DNA from: Neostethus bicornis
Taxonomy: Eukaryota; Chordata; Actinopteri; Atheriniformes; Phallostethidae
Assembly (NCBI GenBank): GCA_902685375.1
Contig: CACRXE010000006.1
Location: 1,581,001-1,645,000 of the forward strand
Reading direction: 5' to 3'
DNA: 64,000 nt
This document shows, one piece after another, positions 49,251 through 61,961 of this stretch; positions within the stretch are counted from its first letter, which is position 1, and every line of letters begins with the position of its first letter. The position numbers were made by a program, and so were the translations under genes. A model generated the notes under the pieces. The model was not told the DNA's origin and did not search any database. It saw only the letters and a program-made list of their open reading frames with translations.

Positions 49251-51075
49251 GGTAAAACCACGTTCGTATGCTCACGCAGTGAGTGGAACCAGAGAAGATC
49301 CTGAAGACCTGGATGTTAAATCTTCTAAAGAAGTGTCTCTACCGAGTCCAAAGGGATTCAGTTGAATTACAGCAACATTGAAGCCTGTAAATCTCTGCCA
49401 AAAAGAAGTGTCACTGACAAACCTGAAATAATCCTCCAGATTACAAATTGGAATCAAAGTACTAGCAATATAAATACTAGTGCAGCCTGACGCTAAAACG
49501 AGGTAACATTGAGACAAACTCAGACTGTACAACTGAAACTTAGAAAATTCAAACTATGGATTTAATCAATGGGATTATAAATACAAACAATCTTGAACCT
49601 TTTTTAACAGTTTTGTTGCTGAATATAATTTCTGTGTTATTATTATTTTCTGTTCAAAAGAAATAGATTTAATTCATTCAGAGTTCTACATTTTTTGTAG
49701 CCATTTCTTTCTTTTAAGACTCATCGCTTTGTTTCACAGATTCCTTTACATCTTCTCCTAACCTAAGCGCGGCCATTCCTTACAGCTTGTTTTCTAGAAG
49801 GACCATGTTTATCCATAATCTTTACCAATAAAGTGATACATTACAGTATCTCTACATGGTTTCCAATATTCTTTTACTTTAGACCAATTCATTCTTTCTA
49901 CATCAGCAAGAAAATCCTCTGGGATTTAGAAATGGATAGACTCCAATTTTCATTCAGAAATAGTTGGGCTTCCAGCTATCTCAACTTGGCTTTTTGTTTG
50001 CTTTACCAGGAAGGAAGGTGTTCGAAGTATTCTTCACCACCTGGATTCATATGAACCTTTGCAGGAAGACTTTTGCTGAGACACATAAAAAGGAAATGGA
50101 ACTTAGAATCAAACCGGAAGAATAAAACTCATGGCTTTATCAGAGAGAACTGACAGCAGTCACAGTGCTGATGTGTCAGAAAATGATCGTATTGATGACT
50201 TTGCTGGGGTTTTAACGACGGAAGACACTCGTCGTCTTCCGTCGAGTGTCTTCTCGACGGAACGAAGCTGTTAAAACAATCAACTTTTAAAAATAAAAAC
50301 ATTTCCAACAGAAAAAGCACAAATAAAACTCAGGAGATAGACATTTTCCATCATTCCAGCTCGAGCTGAGGAGATGAGAGGGAGTCGATTCTGGTGGTGA
50401 AAAACCCAGAATTTAAGCCCAGAATTTGAAAACAGCAGAAGACAGACCAGAAATCACAAATGGGGACACAGCGTTTAAAAGTTTAAACAACCTGAACAGG
50501 TCTCCAGTCTGTCTGGGACACATAGAGTATCAACTACTACTCACATGCATATTCACACCTATTGTCAATATGATCAAATTAATCAGCCCATTGTGAATAT
50601 TTTAGGTGGAAAAACCCAATGTATTCACAAAAAAAATGTATATTTTCCTTAATCAATGCAGCATAAAGGCTGAAGAAGATAAAGTTAAATAAGGAGCTCA
50701 CAAAAAACAGAAAGAAAAATAGAATCAAAAATGAAAAGCTAAAGTCGATGGGCGAGATACGACCACAGAAGGACCTGATAGTTTGGGTGAAAATTGAGAC
50801 CAAATGAGTCTTTTTTTCCAATAGAAAATGTGTTGATAACAAAAGAAAAAAATCAAAGATTGAACAAAGTCATCACTATAATTTGGTTGCTTGTAGGTAA
50901 AAAAAAAACAGTCAAAATATTTGTGTGCTGGGAAGCAGAAGACAACAAACTGCATGAATGGTTGCGTACATGCGGCCCATGAGGAAACCCCTAAGCCTTA
51001 AGTATATCACTCATTCATCATGCGGTTAATGTGGCTTATTGTTTTGCAACCATTACGTTATTAAAATGCTTCCTC
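49251..51075. other. No gene recognised
   Basis: AT-rich DNA up to the start of duplication copy B. Holds the hairpin cluster at 50216. Confidence 0.4.
50216..50260. other. Overlapping alternative hairpins
   Basis: CGACGGAAGAC (50216-50226) pairs with GTCTTCCGTCG (50234-50244). GAAGACACTCG (50221-50231) pairs with CGAGTGTCTTC (50243-50253). CCGTCGA (50239-50245) pairs with TCGACGG (50254-50260). The three stems are perfect and mutually exclusive. Confidence 0.85.
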
Positions 51076-51147
51076 TCATTAAGTAATATAATATAATAAG
51101 CTTCTTTTGGGCTCAAACATGACTAGTTTGAAAAAACGAAAGCTTAC

Positions 51148-51290
51148 CTCCCTCCACCTCAAGCAGCACGTTGTTAAAAACACTTCCTGCCACACTGTGA
51201 TGGCCTGGCAGACATAGAAGCCTGAGTCCTCAGGGTGAACATCAGTGATAGTCAACTTTACATTAAAACAGAATGACGGTCAGACTGGGA
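51148..51290 (-). pseudogene. Ig V-type domain exon remnant
   Basis: Same sequence and frameshift as 73-215, so the damage predates the duplication. Confidence 0.45.
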
Positions 51291-52805
51291 TGGTGGTTGG
51301 CCGGGGAAGAGTAACATCTATTCATAAACAGTTAAAATTACATTTCTCTCATGATTTCATAAGGAAAAAAAATTGTGAAAATGAAAAAGGGATTTTACTT
51401 ATGCTCCTTAAAGCCAAATAAGTTTTAATATGTTTTTTTATTCTCCAAGCAAAGACCTAAAAACCACAAATATTTTCATTTCGACTATTGAAAAACCGCA
51501 AAATATCGAGGAGTTAGTTCATCGATGATAAATGTTTCACATGTTTGTCATTTTAACATTAATTGGGTTTTAATGAGCGAATCAACCAAAACATTCTGAT
51601 AAACTAATTTATGTGAATTTGGCCGTAATTTTCTCAATTTAAACCCCAAATTCAAAAAGGCTTTCCAGATGTCGATACTTTGAGCCTTCACGTGTTGGGG
51701 GAAGAAAAATTGGCAACAACTCATTGAGCTTGTTGCTTCCATTTGGTTTTCCATGGGTTGTTTCCACCAATGATCGATACATTTAGACTCATGATTCATT
51801 TCATACTGATCTGCGAGTCATCAGAATAATACTTCACATTTAGGTTAAGTTTTTCGGTGTTCCATCATTGTAAAATGATACCAAACAATTCCTGTTTACA
51901 GATTATCCTGACAGCTTTAACAGATTCAGTCACCTGAAAACTAAAGATTGATAAGCAGTCCCACATGGTGATCAAACCTTGTGAAAAAACAATTTTGCTT
52001 TCCTTCTTCATCAGTGTTTTCTTTGCTTTTTGTCCTCAGAGTCTTAACATGTCAACGTACGGAGTGATCCAGCATGAAACCCCTTCCTTTAGATTTCCCC
52101 AGGGCAGCTTGTAGCTCATTAATGTCCAGTAGGGTTTGTTGTTTACATCATTCACACTGATATTTGCACTAATCTCATGCCCAGGGTTCTTTTGTTACAT
52201 CATTACTACTATCAGACATCAGAACAATAAATAAATAAAATACCAACATTTTTTATCTTCAGAAGCATCTTTTCTTGTTTATGTTTAATACTATTTTAAA
52301 ATGTATCTTAATTATATGATAAATTCTTTCCATAAATTTTGTGGAGAAATTTACTCTGGCTAAACTCGCTGATCAAAGACAACCAAACTGTTTTTTTAAG
52401 AAACTTATTGACCTCCTTTTTTTTTTCTCAAAAGACCACCAAATAATGAGAAAATGTTGTTTAAAAAATTAAACTTTTTATGCTCAAGAGTAAACATTCC
52501 TGGTGAGTTAAACAAAATCCTGAGATTCTTCTTTGTTCAAGTTGACACCGATGTTTTTATAAAAAATACAAGTTTATTAGAAAAAATATTTAAACTCATG
52601 TGTTTCTTTTTTAGAAATCAGAGTAAAAAACAATGAAGAATGCAGAGAGAGGAAACGACCATCTGATCAACTTGGACCCAACATTAAACTGAGTAAATAC
52701 CTTATCCTGGCAGTCTGTCAAAATTTCACCACGACCATAAAGACTATAGGATCAGATTAAAATTGTAAGATTAATCAAACAAACGTGTTTCTATAGCAGT
52801 TACAT

Positions 52806-53109
52806 TGCCAGGACGTGGAGACAGGTGGAAGGAGGACCCAATCATAAGAAACATGATCAATTGAATGAAAGAGTCCAGTAATGCTGTAACTAAGAAAAAC
52901 ATATGGATCCGTTGAAATGTCTTCAAGTTACTGTTCAAAATGTGTTTCATAGTCAGGCAGCCAGGAGGACCTGGCTGGATCTGAATGTAATCATGCCTGA
53001 AGGGAAGACAGACTGCCTTTTAAAAGCCAGCTGCACAAAGATGTCAGAAATCAGGCAGATTAGGGGAGGTCCCAGGTTCCCTCTGGTGGTGGGTGAGGGA
53101 ACCGTGACA
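52806..53109. mobile_element. Solo-LTR-like element
   Basis: Copy of 2102-2405 with the same TACAT duplication at both sides. Confidence 0.6.
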
Positions 53110-53553
53110 TACATCTCTAACTACATTACATTGTGCTGAAAATAATAGAAGCTACTTTGAAGGAGATACTAGCACTGTTGGAAGGAGATATGAATCAGTC
53201 CTCATAAGTGAAAGAATCTGGGTTTTTTCTTCTTAGTTTTTGATTAAATCCAATATTCACTTCAACTATCATTCATTAATTAATAATCTCACCACCCACC
53301 AATAATCTCTTTCTTGCGTGTGCAGACTGAAGAGAGAAGACTGGTTTCATACTACAAAATAACTAATTATTAAAGCATTCCAAGCATTTCAAAAACTACC
53401 AGGATTCAACAAGTTTCCCAATTTTCAATATTTATTCCTCAACAGAAAATCTAAAACAGATGCATCTGTGTTTCCTTGTCCTCAAAGAGCACACCTATGT
53501 CTCTCTGTGAGGTTTCAAAAAAGACACCCTTCCTTCTTCTTCTTCTTCAAATC

Positions 53554-54029
53554 ATTTCCGGCAGGCTATACGCTCGAGTGCGCAATGCTGCCCTCCACAG
53601 GTAGACCAAAGGTTGACATTAGATCCTTGAAAAAAGGCCAGTGCGGCGCAGATAAAAAAGTACGGCTTCTCCAACTTGTTTTTCTACTGAAAATTACAAC
53701 GACTTGATTGAAAAAACGGTTAACCCTGTGTCTGCCAACTGAACAAAAAGATGTCTTCTTTCTCGATTGTATTTGCTGCATGACAACATTACATGAGCAA
53801 CCGATTCAGCGTTTCCACACTCACACAGCCCACTAGGATGTTTGCCGACTAATTTCAAACCCTCCACCAGGGCGCAGTGCCCAAGTCTAAATCTAGTTAG
53901 AACAACTTCAGCTCTACGACAATAGGTTTCAGGGCACCTAGTGCCAGTAACTGAAGGCTGACTTGCAAAATAGTGAAAGACACCCCACCTTCTCCAATTA
54001 CCAAATTTATACCAAGAAATGCAATTCAT
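53554..54029 (-). mobile_element. LINE C-terminal fragment (I/RNase H-bearing type)
   Basis: Copy of 2850-3325; one visible residue change (ALVEG for ALAEG). Confidence 0.6.
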
Positions 54030-54590
54030 GAATATTCATTAATTAAGGCTTATTTCTTTCTTGTCATTGGTCATTAGTTCTCCTCCTCTCATCTTCTTGT
54101 CTTGCATAGAGGCTTTTCCTTATCACCTGAAACAAAGACACCCCCATGCTCCTGACCATCACCCTCTGGTTTAAAATGGCTTGACAACCTTCTCCTCAGA
54201 CAACCTTCTAGAACTCACAACAGCAAGCATTTATTATCAAAGCACAGCCTTAGCAAAATAAAACATTCAAAAACATATCTTTATTAAATAAAAGTAAAAT
54301 GTTAATCTTCTTAAAAAAATAAAAAGGTAAAGAATAAAATGTCAACTTTCTTCATAAGTAAAGGAATTTGTCTAGAAACCCTGGCAAAAACAAACAAACT
54401 TCAAACCCTGCATTTAAAGAAGAAATTGTAATTTCTGTAGTTTAACAATTTGAATTGTTTTTCAAAAAGATTCAGATTCTTAATTATTTCCATAGTTTGA
54501 ACATTCAAATAACAACCTGAGTCTTCGAATTGTAAGTACGATAGTTCGAAGGTTTTGAATCTTTGAACTATTCAGGAGTCAATTTTGAAG

Positions 54591-54789
54591 GCAAGGTTGG
54601 CTCAGTGAGTAAGGCTACTGCTCTGCAACCAGAGGATTGCTGGTTCAGGTGCGGTCCTCTGCCCGGAGTTCATGCCAAGGAGTCCTTGGGCAAGAAACTG
54701 AACCTCCAATTGCTCCTGATGGTGGATTTTATTTTGGGTAATGATAGAAGCAGCTTTATGCATTTAAATCCACCCACATTCAAATCAGA
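54591..54789 (+). mobile_element. tRNA-derived SINE-like element
   Basis: Copy of 3887-4085. Confidence 0.55.
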
Positions 54790-55358
54790 ACACAACCAAA
54801 GATTTAAACTTTATGGTCTACATGAGTTCAGCCTCTTCCAGCAAAGTGTTTGCTGCAGATGAACCACATTCTTTTAAACGTGTGACCCCGATTGTTCGAA
54901 TGGCTCTCACCTTTCTGCAGAGGAAGGAGGAGAGGAGGAGCAGCCACTCCATTGGTCCTCATGCTGTGAGTCATCGACAGTCAATACATACAAATAATAA
55001 TTCTGATCTAAACTCAAAACATCATTCACATTGTTTCTTAAATCAGTGGGAAATATTTTGAGATGTTTTTTTTTTTTAACTTTTTATTTTCAATTTTTAT
55101 CATAATAAATTCCAAACCTAACATTCCCTGAAACGCAACAGAAACACAGAGCGGGACAGAGCAGGGTATACCATTCTAACAACCCATAGATTAAAACAAA
55201 CCCAACATTTTCAAACGTACAATCGAAGGATGAATCAAACAAAGAACATGTTTGATGTAATTTAACCATGTGCTGTCTTCGTTCAAAAAACATCTGTATT
55301 TCGTTGTAAGGATGCTGTCATTTTTTCAATACATAAACTTAAATTAAATAAATAAATA

Positions 55359-55566
55359 AATGAATTACTCTATTCATCCCTCACCGGGGAAATTTGTGTG
55401 CTGCACTCCTTACACCGCAGCAGGCTGCCCTTCAACAGCGCCAATGGTGGGAAAAGTGGGGGTTAGGTGTCTTCTCCAAGGAGCCTAGACGTTGTCTCTG
55501 TGAGACGCAAACCTGCGAACTTCCGGTGTGCGCGCGAACGCTCTAACCACTCAGCTGCCGTCTCAC
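55359..55566 (-). mobile_element. tRNA-derived SINE, minus orientation
   Basis: Copy of 4655-4862. Confidence 0.65.
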
Positions 55567-55999
55567 CTCAAACTTGTTTAAGTCTTTGCGTCCATTCAGT
55601 CAGAGAGGGCGGAGTGACATTTTTCCATTTCACTGTTATGAGTTTTCTTGCAACAGACAGCAAAAAAAAAAATGCAAGATTTATCTTTGATGTGCATCAA
55701 AATGTCCAGGTATGAGTCCAAGTAAATAGAATAGAGCATTTGAGGGAATCTCTCATTTTAGAATAGTTTCAATCTCACTTTTAATATTCATCCAATAGTC
55801 ACATAAAAAAACATATGTGTATGATCTCCTATGTTCCCACACTGTCTCCAGCATAACACTGCTGTGGGGGCTTTAACAAAAGTAGAAATCACCAAAGGGG
55901 TGTGGAAGAACCTCATTTTAACTTTCCAGTTAAAGGGCCCATCTCATGCAAAATGGACTGTCCAGAGTTTTCTAGCTTGTAAAAGTGATGTCCGGGCCT

Positions 56000-56030
<31 letters not shown>

Positions 56031-56212
56031 CTTTCTAGATTGACTTAGCCCGATTTTCTGTGGATATCTGGAACGCTCAGACAAAACAACCAATTAGCAG
56101 ATGTCTAAAGTATGACACATTTGACGTAGCCAGGACGGACTTCACACACGCCCCCCTCCCTCCTCATCACCCGCCCTCCTCACCCACCTCCACTCTTTTC
56201 TATAAAATGGTT

Positions 56213-56230
56213 CGTCCCTGGGTGGGCTCA

Positions 56231-56280
<50 letters not shown>

Positions 56281-56286
56281 AGAGAC
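56213..56286 (-). tRNA. tRNA-Asn (GTT)
   Basis: Copy of 5509-5582, same B-box change (GGTTTGAGCC). Confidence 0.85.
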
Positions 56287-56343
56287 GGTGGGTAAAGATC
56301 ATGTAAATGTTGGATTAATCCAAGAAAAGGAACATTTCTGAAG

Positions 56344-56546
56344 ATAACAATGTTTTATGCTACGTGGGCAAATTCTTTTACTTTCACTGCTGGTGAAACT
56401 GGTTTACCAGTCTGCTTAATATGTGCTGAAAAACTGGCAAACAACAAAAGGTAAAACGTTTCGAGACATTTTGAAACAAACACTCGGCCTCAGCTGGGCG
56501 GCGGTCCCAAATGGCTGTTTGAGTAAAAAAGGTTGCCGACCCCTGG
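56344..56546 (+). mobile_element. hAT (ZBED-type) transposon remnant
   Basis: Copy of 5640-5842. Confidence 0.6.
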
Positions 56547-56665
56547 TCTTGACCATGTCTACATGCCTACATGCACTGACTTGCCGCCATGTGATTGGCT
56601 GATTAGAAATTAGGTGTTAACGAGCAGTTAGACCAGTGTACCTAATAAAGTGTCCGGTGAGTGTA
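56547..56665. mobile_element. Terminal fragment of Tc1-like element
   Basis: Copy of 5843-5961. Confidence 0.6.
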
Positions 56666-57048
56666 TACTCACTTTTTTTTTTTCATGGTTACTTACTGTG
56701 CTGCTGTAACACACTAAATGCTCACGAATAGGATCAATAATGTGCTTCTGATTTTTAAATCAATAAATCTTGGAAACAAATGAAAAACTTGTGTTTTGAT
56801 CTCTTTCTAAAAAAGAACACTGACTAAACAGGTTTTTGAAATAGCTCTGATTGGCCGATCTCTTTCTCTTTTACATAACAACAGCAGTCATTTACTGGTG
56901 ATTACGATGGTAGCGGGTATTCCAATGTTAAAAAATAAATGTTACACTGAAATGTGAACATAAATTATTCCATATATTTCTATATGAAGCATCGTCTTGA
57001 CGACAGAACAGATTGGTGAAACATTATTAATCCTTCTGTAAAATGGAT

Positions 57049-57122
57049 CGTCCCTGGGTGGGCTCGAACCACCAACCTTTCGGTTAACAGCCAAACGCGC
57101 TAACCGATTGCGCCACAGAGAC
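57049..57122 (-). tRNA. tRNA-Asn (GTT)
   Basis: Copy of 6345-6418, identical tRNA body with intact B box. Confidence 0.9.
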
Positions 57123-57624
57123 TGTGGAAACAAACCATCTTTGAACAGGGATTTCTGGTCAAATCTGACTCGACTCCTGGTTCTAAATACTGAAAGTAAA
57201 ATAAATATTTATTATTTAATAGTTTTTACAGCAAACATAAAACCATTGGTCCAACAGCCTGTCAGTCTCTCCCACATCCTGGTTTCAGTGGGAGGAACGT
57301 CTTTCTATTGGTTGGAGACACAAATCAAAATGATAAACAATATTAAAACAAACAAAAAAACTGCATTAAACTGTATTAAAGTTCTTAAAACAGGAACACA
57401 AACAGAGTGCACGTAGGTAAATCAATGATGTAATGATATTCATCAATAATGTAAACAAATTAAAGTACAGAGATTTCATTTTGACCAACAGTAAAAATTC
57501 ATGTTATTTTTCACATTTTAGATACTTGTGTTTTAATCAATTTTAATACAGTTTCCCTTTTTAATTTTTTTTTTTTTTTAAAAAGCAAAAATGTTGAAGG
57601 CAAAACCTGAACAAACAGACAGAT

Positions 57625-58314
57625 ATATACTTTATTGATCCCGAGGGAAATTGTCATGGCATCTGTTGCTCCCATTCACACATCAAGACACACAATTACA
57701 ACAGTTCAAAATAAAAGATAAAATAGAAAGAATAAAACAAGTAAAAAGGCTAAAAATGATAAAGTGGATCTAAATAAAAGCAAAGGCCTAAATCAGTAGG
57801 AATCAATAAAATCACAGCAGCTCTCTACTGCTCCTGCCCAACATGGCTGCAATTAAAAAGTCTGATGGTATAAAGCACAAAAGAATTCTTCATTTTGTTC
57901 ATGGAGCATCTCAGTGAGCGAAGTCTGGTTCTCACAGAGCTCCTCTGTCTGGAAAAGACCGTGTGCAGCGGGTGACTCTGGTTGGACACAACAGCTCTTA
58001 TCTTAGCCAATGTCCTCTGCTCCACCACCTTCTCCTCACAGTCCAGACCAAGTCCAACCACGCAGCCAGCCTTTCGAATGATGGGATCCAGCTTCTGAGC
58101 GTCCTTTTTCCTCACACTGTCCCCCCAACAAACCACTGCATACATAGAATAAAACACTGGACACAATAGTCTGATAAAACATGTTCAGCAGTGTGAGACA
58201 GACCTTGAAGGAGGCCAGCCTCCTTAAAAAGTACATTCTACTCTGGTCTTTCTTGTACATAGACTCCATATTTTTAGCACAGTTCAGTTTGTTATCCAGC
58301 TGAAGACCCAGATA
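57625..58314 (-). mobile_element. Rex1/Babar LINE, 3' part
   Basis: Copy of 6921-7610 with the same frameshift. Confidence 0.85.
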
Positions 58315-58383
58315 TATATGTTATTTTTCCCATTTTATCAACCCAAACAAACTGAGCCAGTTGTGTCCTTACTTTTACTTATA

Positions 58384-58492
58384 CCGTAATTTCACGACCA
58401 TTAGGCGCACCGTACGAAAAGGCGCAGTCTCAGTCACACACCGCCTTACAACAACACACACGCAAGCATGCAAATGTGGGTATTAAAAAATA
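58384..58492. mobile_element. Truncated end of a pogo/Tigger-like MITE
   Basis: Copy of 7680-7788, with the same junction to the array. Confidence 0.75.
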
Positions 58493-58859
58493 GGATCTAC
58501 GTTCCTATCCTCACCATGGTAACCAGGATCTATGTTCCTACCCTCACCATGGTAACCAGGATCTATGTTCCTACCCTCACCATGGTAACCAGGATCTACG
58601 TTCCTACCCTCACCATAGTAACCAGGATCTACGTTTCTACCCTCACCATGGTAACCATGGATCTACGTACCTACCCTCACCATAGTAACCAGGATCTACG
58701 TTTCTACCCTCACCATGGTAACCATGGATCTACGTACCTACCCTCACCATGGTAACCAGGATCTACATTTGTATGCTCACCATGGTAACCAGGATCTATG
58801 TTTTTAACCTCACCATGGTAACCAGGATCTATGTTCCTACCTTCACCATGGTAACCAGT
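58493..58859. repeat. 33-bp LINE-derived minisatellite, array 7
   Basis: Copy of array 1, same unit order and number, so short arrays have stayed stable since the duplication. Confidence 0.95.
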
Positions 58860-59290
58860 TGTGGGTGGTGACCGAAAGAATGAGATTGCGGAAACAAGCG
58901 GCCGAAATGAGCTTCCTCCGCATTGTGGCTGGCCTCTCAGTCAGAGATCGGGTGAGGAGCTTTGCCATCCGGGAGGAGCTCGGTCTTAAGCCGCTACTCC
59001 TCCTGGACGAGAGAAGCCAGATGGGGTGGTTCGGGCATCTGGTGAGGATGCCCCCAAGCATCTCGCTGGTGAGGTGTTTCGGGCCCATCCCACCGGGAGA
59101 GCAAGAGGCAGACCCCGGACCCGCTGGAGAGACTATGTCTCACTGCTGGTTGGAGAACGTATCGGGATACTTCTGGGTAGCTGGAGGATGCAGGTGGAAT
59201 GAGAGAAGCCTGGGCTTCCCGTCTGAGGCTGTTGCCCCCGCGACCTGGTCCCAGATAAGCGGAAGACGACGGAACGAACGAACGATATCT
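58860..59290 (+). mobile_element. RTE-like LINE 3' end
   Basis: Copy of 8156-8580, with several small changes in the last 130 bp (e.g. GGAGGATGCAGGTGG for GGAGGAGGGAGGTGG). Confidence 0.75.
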
Positions 59291-59317
59291 GTGTTAGAAA
59301 AAAAACAAAAACATTAG

Positions 59318-59390
59318 CACCCAACGTGGGGCTAAAACCCACAACCCTGAGATTAAGAGTCTCATGCTCTACCAACTGAGCTAGCCAGGC
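59318..59390 (-). tRNA. tRNA-Lys (CTT), B box degenerate
   Basis: Counterpart of 8613 but with the CTT anticodon (loop CTCTTAA) and an intact T stem (GTGGG/CCCAC). The B box is GGTTTTAGCC, lacking the conserved TTC. The acceptor is held by G-U pairs. It is the best Lys candidate here, but function is doubtful. Confidence 0.6.
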
Positions 59391-59776
59391 AGCTGACATT
59401 ACAGTGCTCCACTGCAGTACTCCAATTGCCTAGGACACTGTCCTGGATTTCCCTGATTTCCAATCCTGGTAACTTGACCTGCTGTCTACCTCTGACCCTG
59501 ACCTGCGGAATTACCCAATTTGTGCCTCATCTTCCGTAGATAAATCCATCTACTCATTCCCGTCCTGGGCATCGCCGGGCTGTGTTTTCATCAGGATGAA
59601 GAACATCTATTGACTTTTTTAGATATTTAGCTGTAGAGTTGAATAAGCTAATATATAAACAACAATCTTAGACACATTGGGAGCTCAATCAGAAACATTT
59701 ATTACCAGTTCCTCTACTAACTTTTGTATTGACTGCTGAGTTTTCTTGTCTGGATGTCCTGAGCCTGGGTTATTCA

Positions 59777-60004
59777 ATGAAAAACAAATATATCCGAAGT
59801 CGAAAAGAAACGTATCATTTCAGCCTTAGCTGTCTCTTCATCAAGTAGACAATGAAGTCTTTCCATGGAATCATCGACTGCGTTGAATGTTTTCTCCACA
59901 GATTCAAGCACTTCTTTTTCTTTCATTTTAATGTCAAACCTTTCAATAACTTCTATTACAATTTGTTTAGTCAATTTTTTGCTTGTCAAATCCATGAACC
60001 TCAC
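59777..60004 (-). pseudogene. Coding-like fragment, function unknown
   Basis: Copy of 9072-9299 with frame preserved (two residue changes visible). Confidence 0.3.
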
Positions 60005-60104
60005 TACAGTTTGAAAGTGTTTGGAATCGTCTGTGGAACAAGAGTCCCAACTCTGGCCAAAAGGTCCTGCTTCAATTTTTTATTCGTTCGTTAGTTTTGT
60101 CTTT

Positions 60105-60350
60105 GATGAAAGTTGTGAGGTCTATTATTGTTTTAGATATCATCTCCTCTACCATAAACTCTGAGAAGTCATCCAGGGTTCCTGAAAGCAGTTGAGCACA
60201 TTGAGAATGTCTCGTTTCCTGAAAACAAATAATCCAATTTGCGGTGAAATTGAATCTGCTAATTCTTCAGAAAGTGCATTTGTCCGAGGAGCAGGTGCCA
60301 AGTTCATCAGTACAAAGTTTGTTATCATGATGGAACCTTCTCCCGTTTGG
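60105..60350 (-). pseudogene. Recurrent coding-like fragment (frameshifted)
   Basis: Copy of 9400-9660. Confidence 0.4.
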
Positions 60351-60593
60351 CAAGAGAGGCGTCTTGACGCTGTGGAGTGTCTTCCTGTCCCTCGCCCAGC
60401 CGAGCTCCAGCCTTCCGGTCCGTCATCCAGCCAAACTTCAACCATCTCAGTCTGAATGGACCACCGGAGTTCACTGCTCTTCTTGATGGAATCTCATTGC
60501 TTTCTGTTATTTATTTCTCAGACTGTGTTACCAGACACTTGAATTGTATCAGTTTTGCGTTGATAGGGGCCACTCTACCAAGGTCTCTCACCA

Positions 60594-60665
60594 GCGTTGG
60601 TGGTATAGTGGTTAGCATAGCTGCCTTCCAAGCAGTTGACCCGGGTTCGATTCCCGGCCAACGCA
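60594..60665 (+). tRNA. tRNA-Gly (TCC)
   Basis: Identical to the gene at 9982-10053. Confidence 0.93.
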
Positions 60666-60704
60666 GTCTGTATTTGATTTATTTCTTTTGTCTGTATTGT
60701 TAAT

Positions 60705-61017
60705 GGCATCAGCAATAACTGGGACGTTGCATCGGTCTGTTGTGGTAAAGAAAGAGCTGAGCCAAAAAGTAAAGCTCTCAATTTACAAGTCGATCTACCT
60801 CGCTGGTGAGGTATTTCGGGGACGTCACACTTGGAGGAGACCAAAATGCAGACCCCGAACCTGCTGGAGAGACAATGTCTCACTGCTGGCCGGGGAACGA
60901 CTCGGGATCCTTCTGGGTGAGCTGGAGGATGCAGCTGGAGTGAGAGAAGCCTGGGCTTCCCGTCTGAGGCTGTTGCCCCTGTGACCCGGCCCTGGATAAG
61001 CGGGAGATGACGGAACA
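60705..61017 (+). mobile_element. RTE-like LINE 3' end with internal deletion
   Basis: Copy of 10093-10405 with the same joint. Confidence 0.75.
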
Positions 61018-61059
61018 AAAGAACAGTATCTGTGTTAGAAAAAAATAAAATAAAATTAG

Positions 61060-61132
61060 TGGCAAACATGGGGGTTGAAACCACAACCTTGAGATTAAGA
61101 GTCTCATGCTCTACAGACTGAGCAAGCCGGGT
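61060..61132 (-). pseudogene. tRNA-Lys-like (CTT), acceptor stem broken
   Basis: Copy of 10448-10520 with one further change (ACATGGGGG on plus). Confidence 0.6.
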
Positions 61133-61366
61133 AGCTGTTATTAAGGCGCCCCACTGCAGTACTCCAATTGCCCAGGACACTGTCCTGGCTTTCCCTGATT
61201 TCCCAACCTGGTAACCTGACCTGCTGTCTGCCTCTGACCCTGTCCTTTAGAATTACCCAATCTCTGCCTCATCTTCCAAAGATAAAGACCAGCCTCTGAT
61301 AAAAGTCACCAATCTGTGATCCACTCACTACCAGCCCACCATCTGGTGACTTATCCTTCTGTTGAT

Positions 61367-61567
61367 TCTCCAGCTGGATCACTACAGATCACAATGTCAT
61401 CTGCAAACATCATTGTCCATGGAGATCCCTGTCTAACCTGGTCTGTCAGCCTGTCCATCACCATAGCAACAGTCCCACCCCCACACTGAACTCCTCTGTC
61501 TCACCTACAGCACACCTCACACTGTCTTACAGTCCTCATACATGTCCTTCACCGCTCTGACATTCAT
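61367..61567 (-). mobile_element. LINE reverse-transcriptase palm fragment
   Basis: Copy of 10755-10955. Confidence 0.65.
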
Positions 61568-61575
61568 CAGGTCTT

Positions 61576-61647
61576 TCCTCGTTAGTATAGTGGTGAGTAT
61601 CCCCGCCTGTCACGCGGGAGACCGGGGTTCAATTCCCCGACGGGGAG
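61576..61647 (+). tRNA. tRNA-Asp (GTC)
   Basis: Standard sequence; lacks the acceptor G-U change of its counterpart at 10964. TTTT follows within 10 nt. Confidence 0.92.
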
Positions 61648-61961
61648 GTTACATTTTATCACCAGTCCAGCTGTAAACAGAGACATTTAGCTGGTATAGT
61701 TACTAGTTGGCTGCTAGATACTAGAAGCTGGTGAAAGTATGGTACATTGGGGTTTATCCTCTAATTCTATCTATTGTTCTCTACCAGACTGGCTTGGCTG
61801 CTTGATGTATCCACATTGCCCTTGGCAGAAACCTGGCTTTCTATATCATTCACATTGTTCTCTAACATCAGTTCAGATTTATTATTTATTATCAGTTTAT
61901 ATTTATATTTTGAAGTATCATATGTCTAAAAGTATCGATAACAGAATCGGTAAAGACCCAG

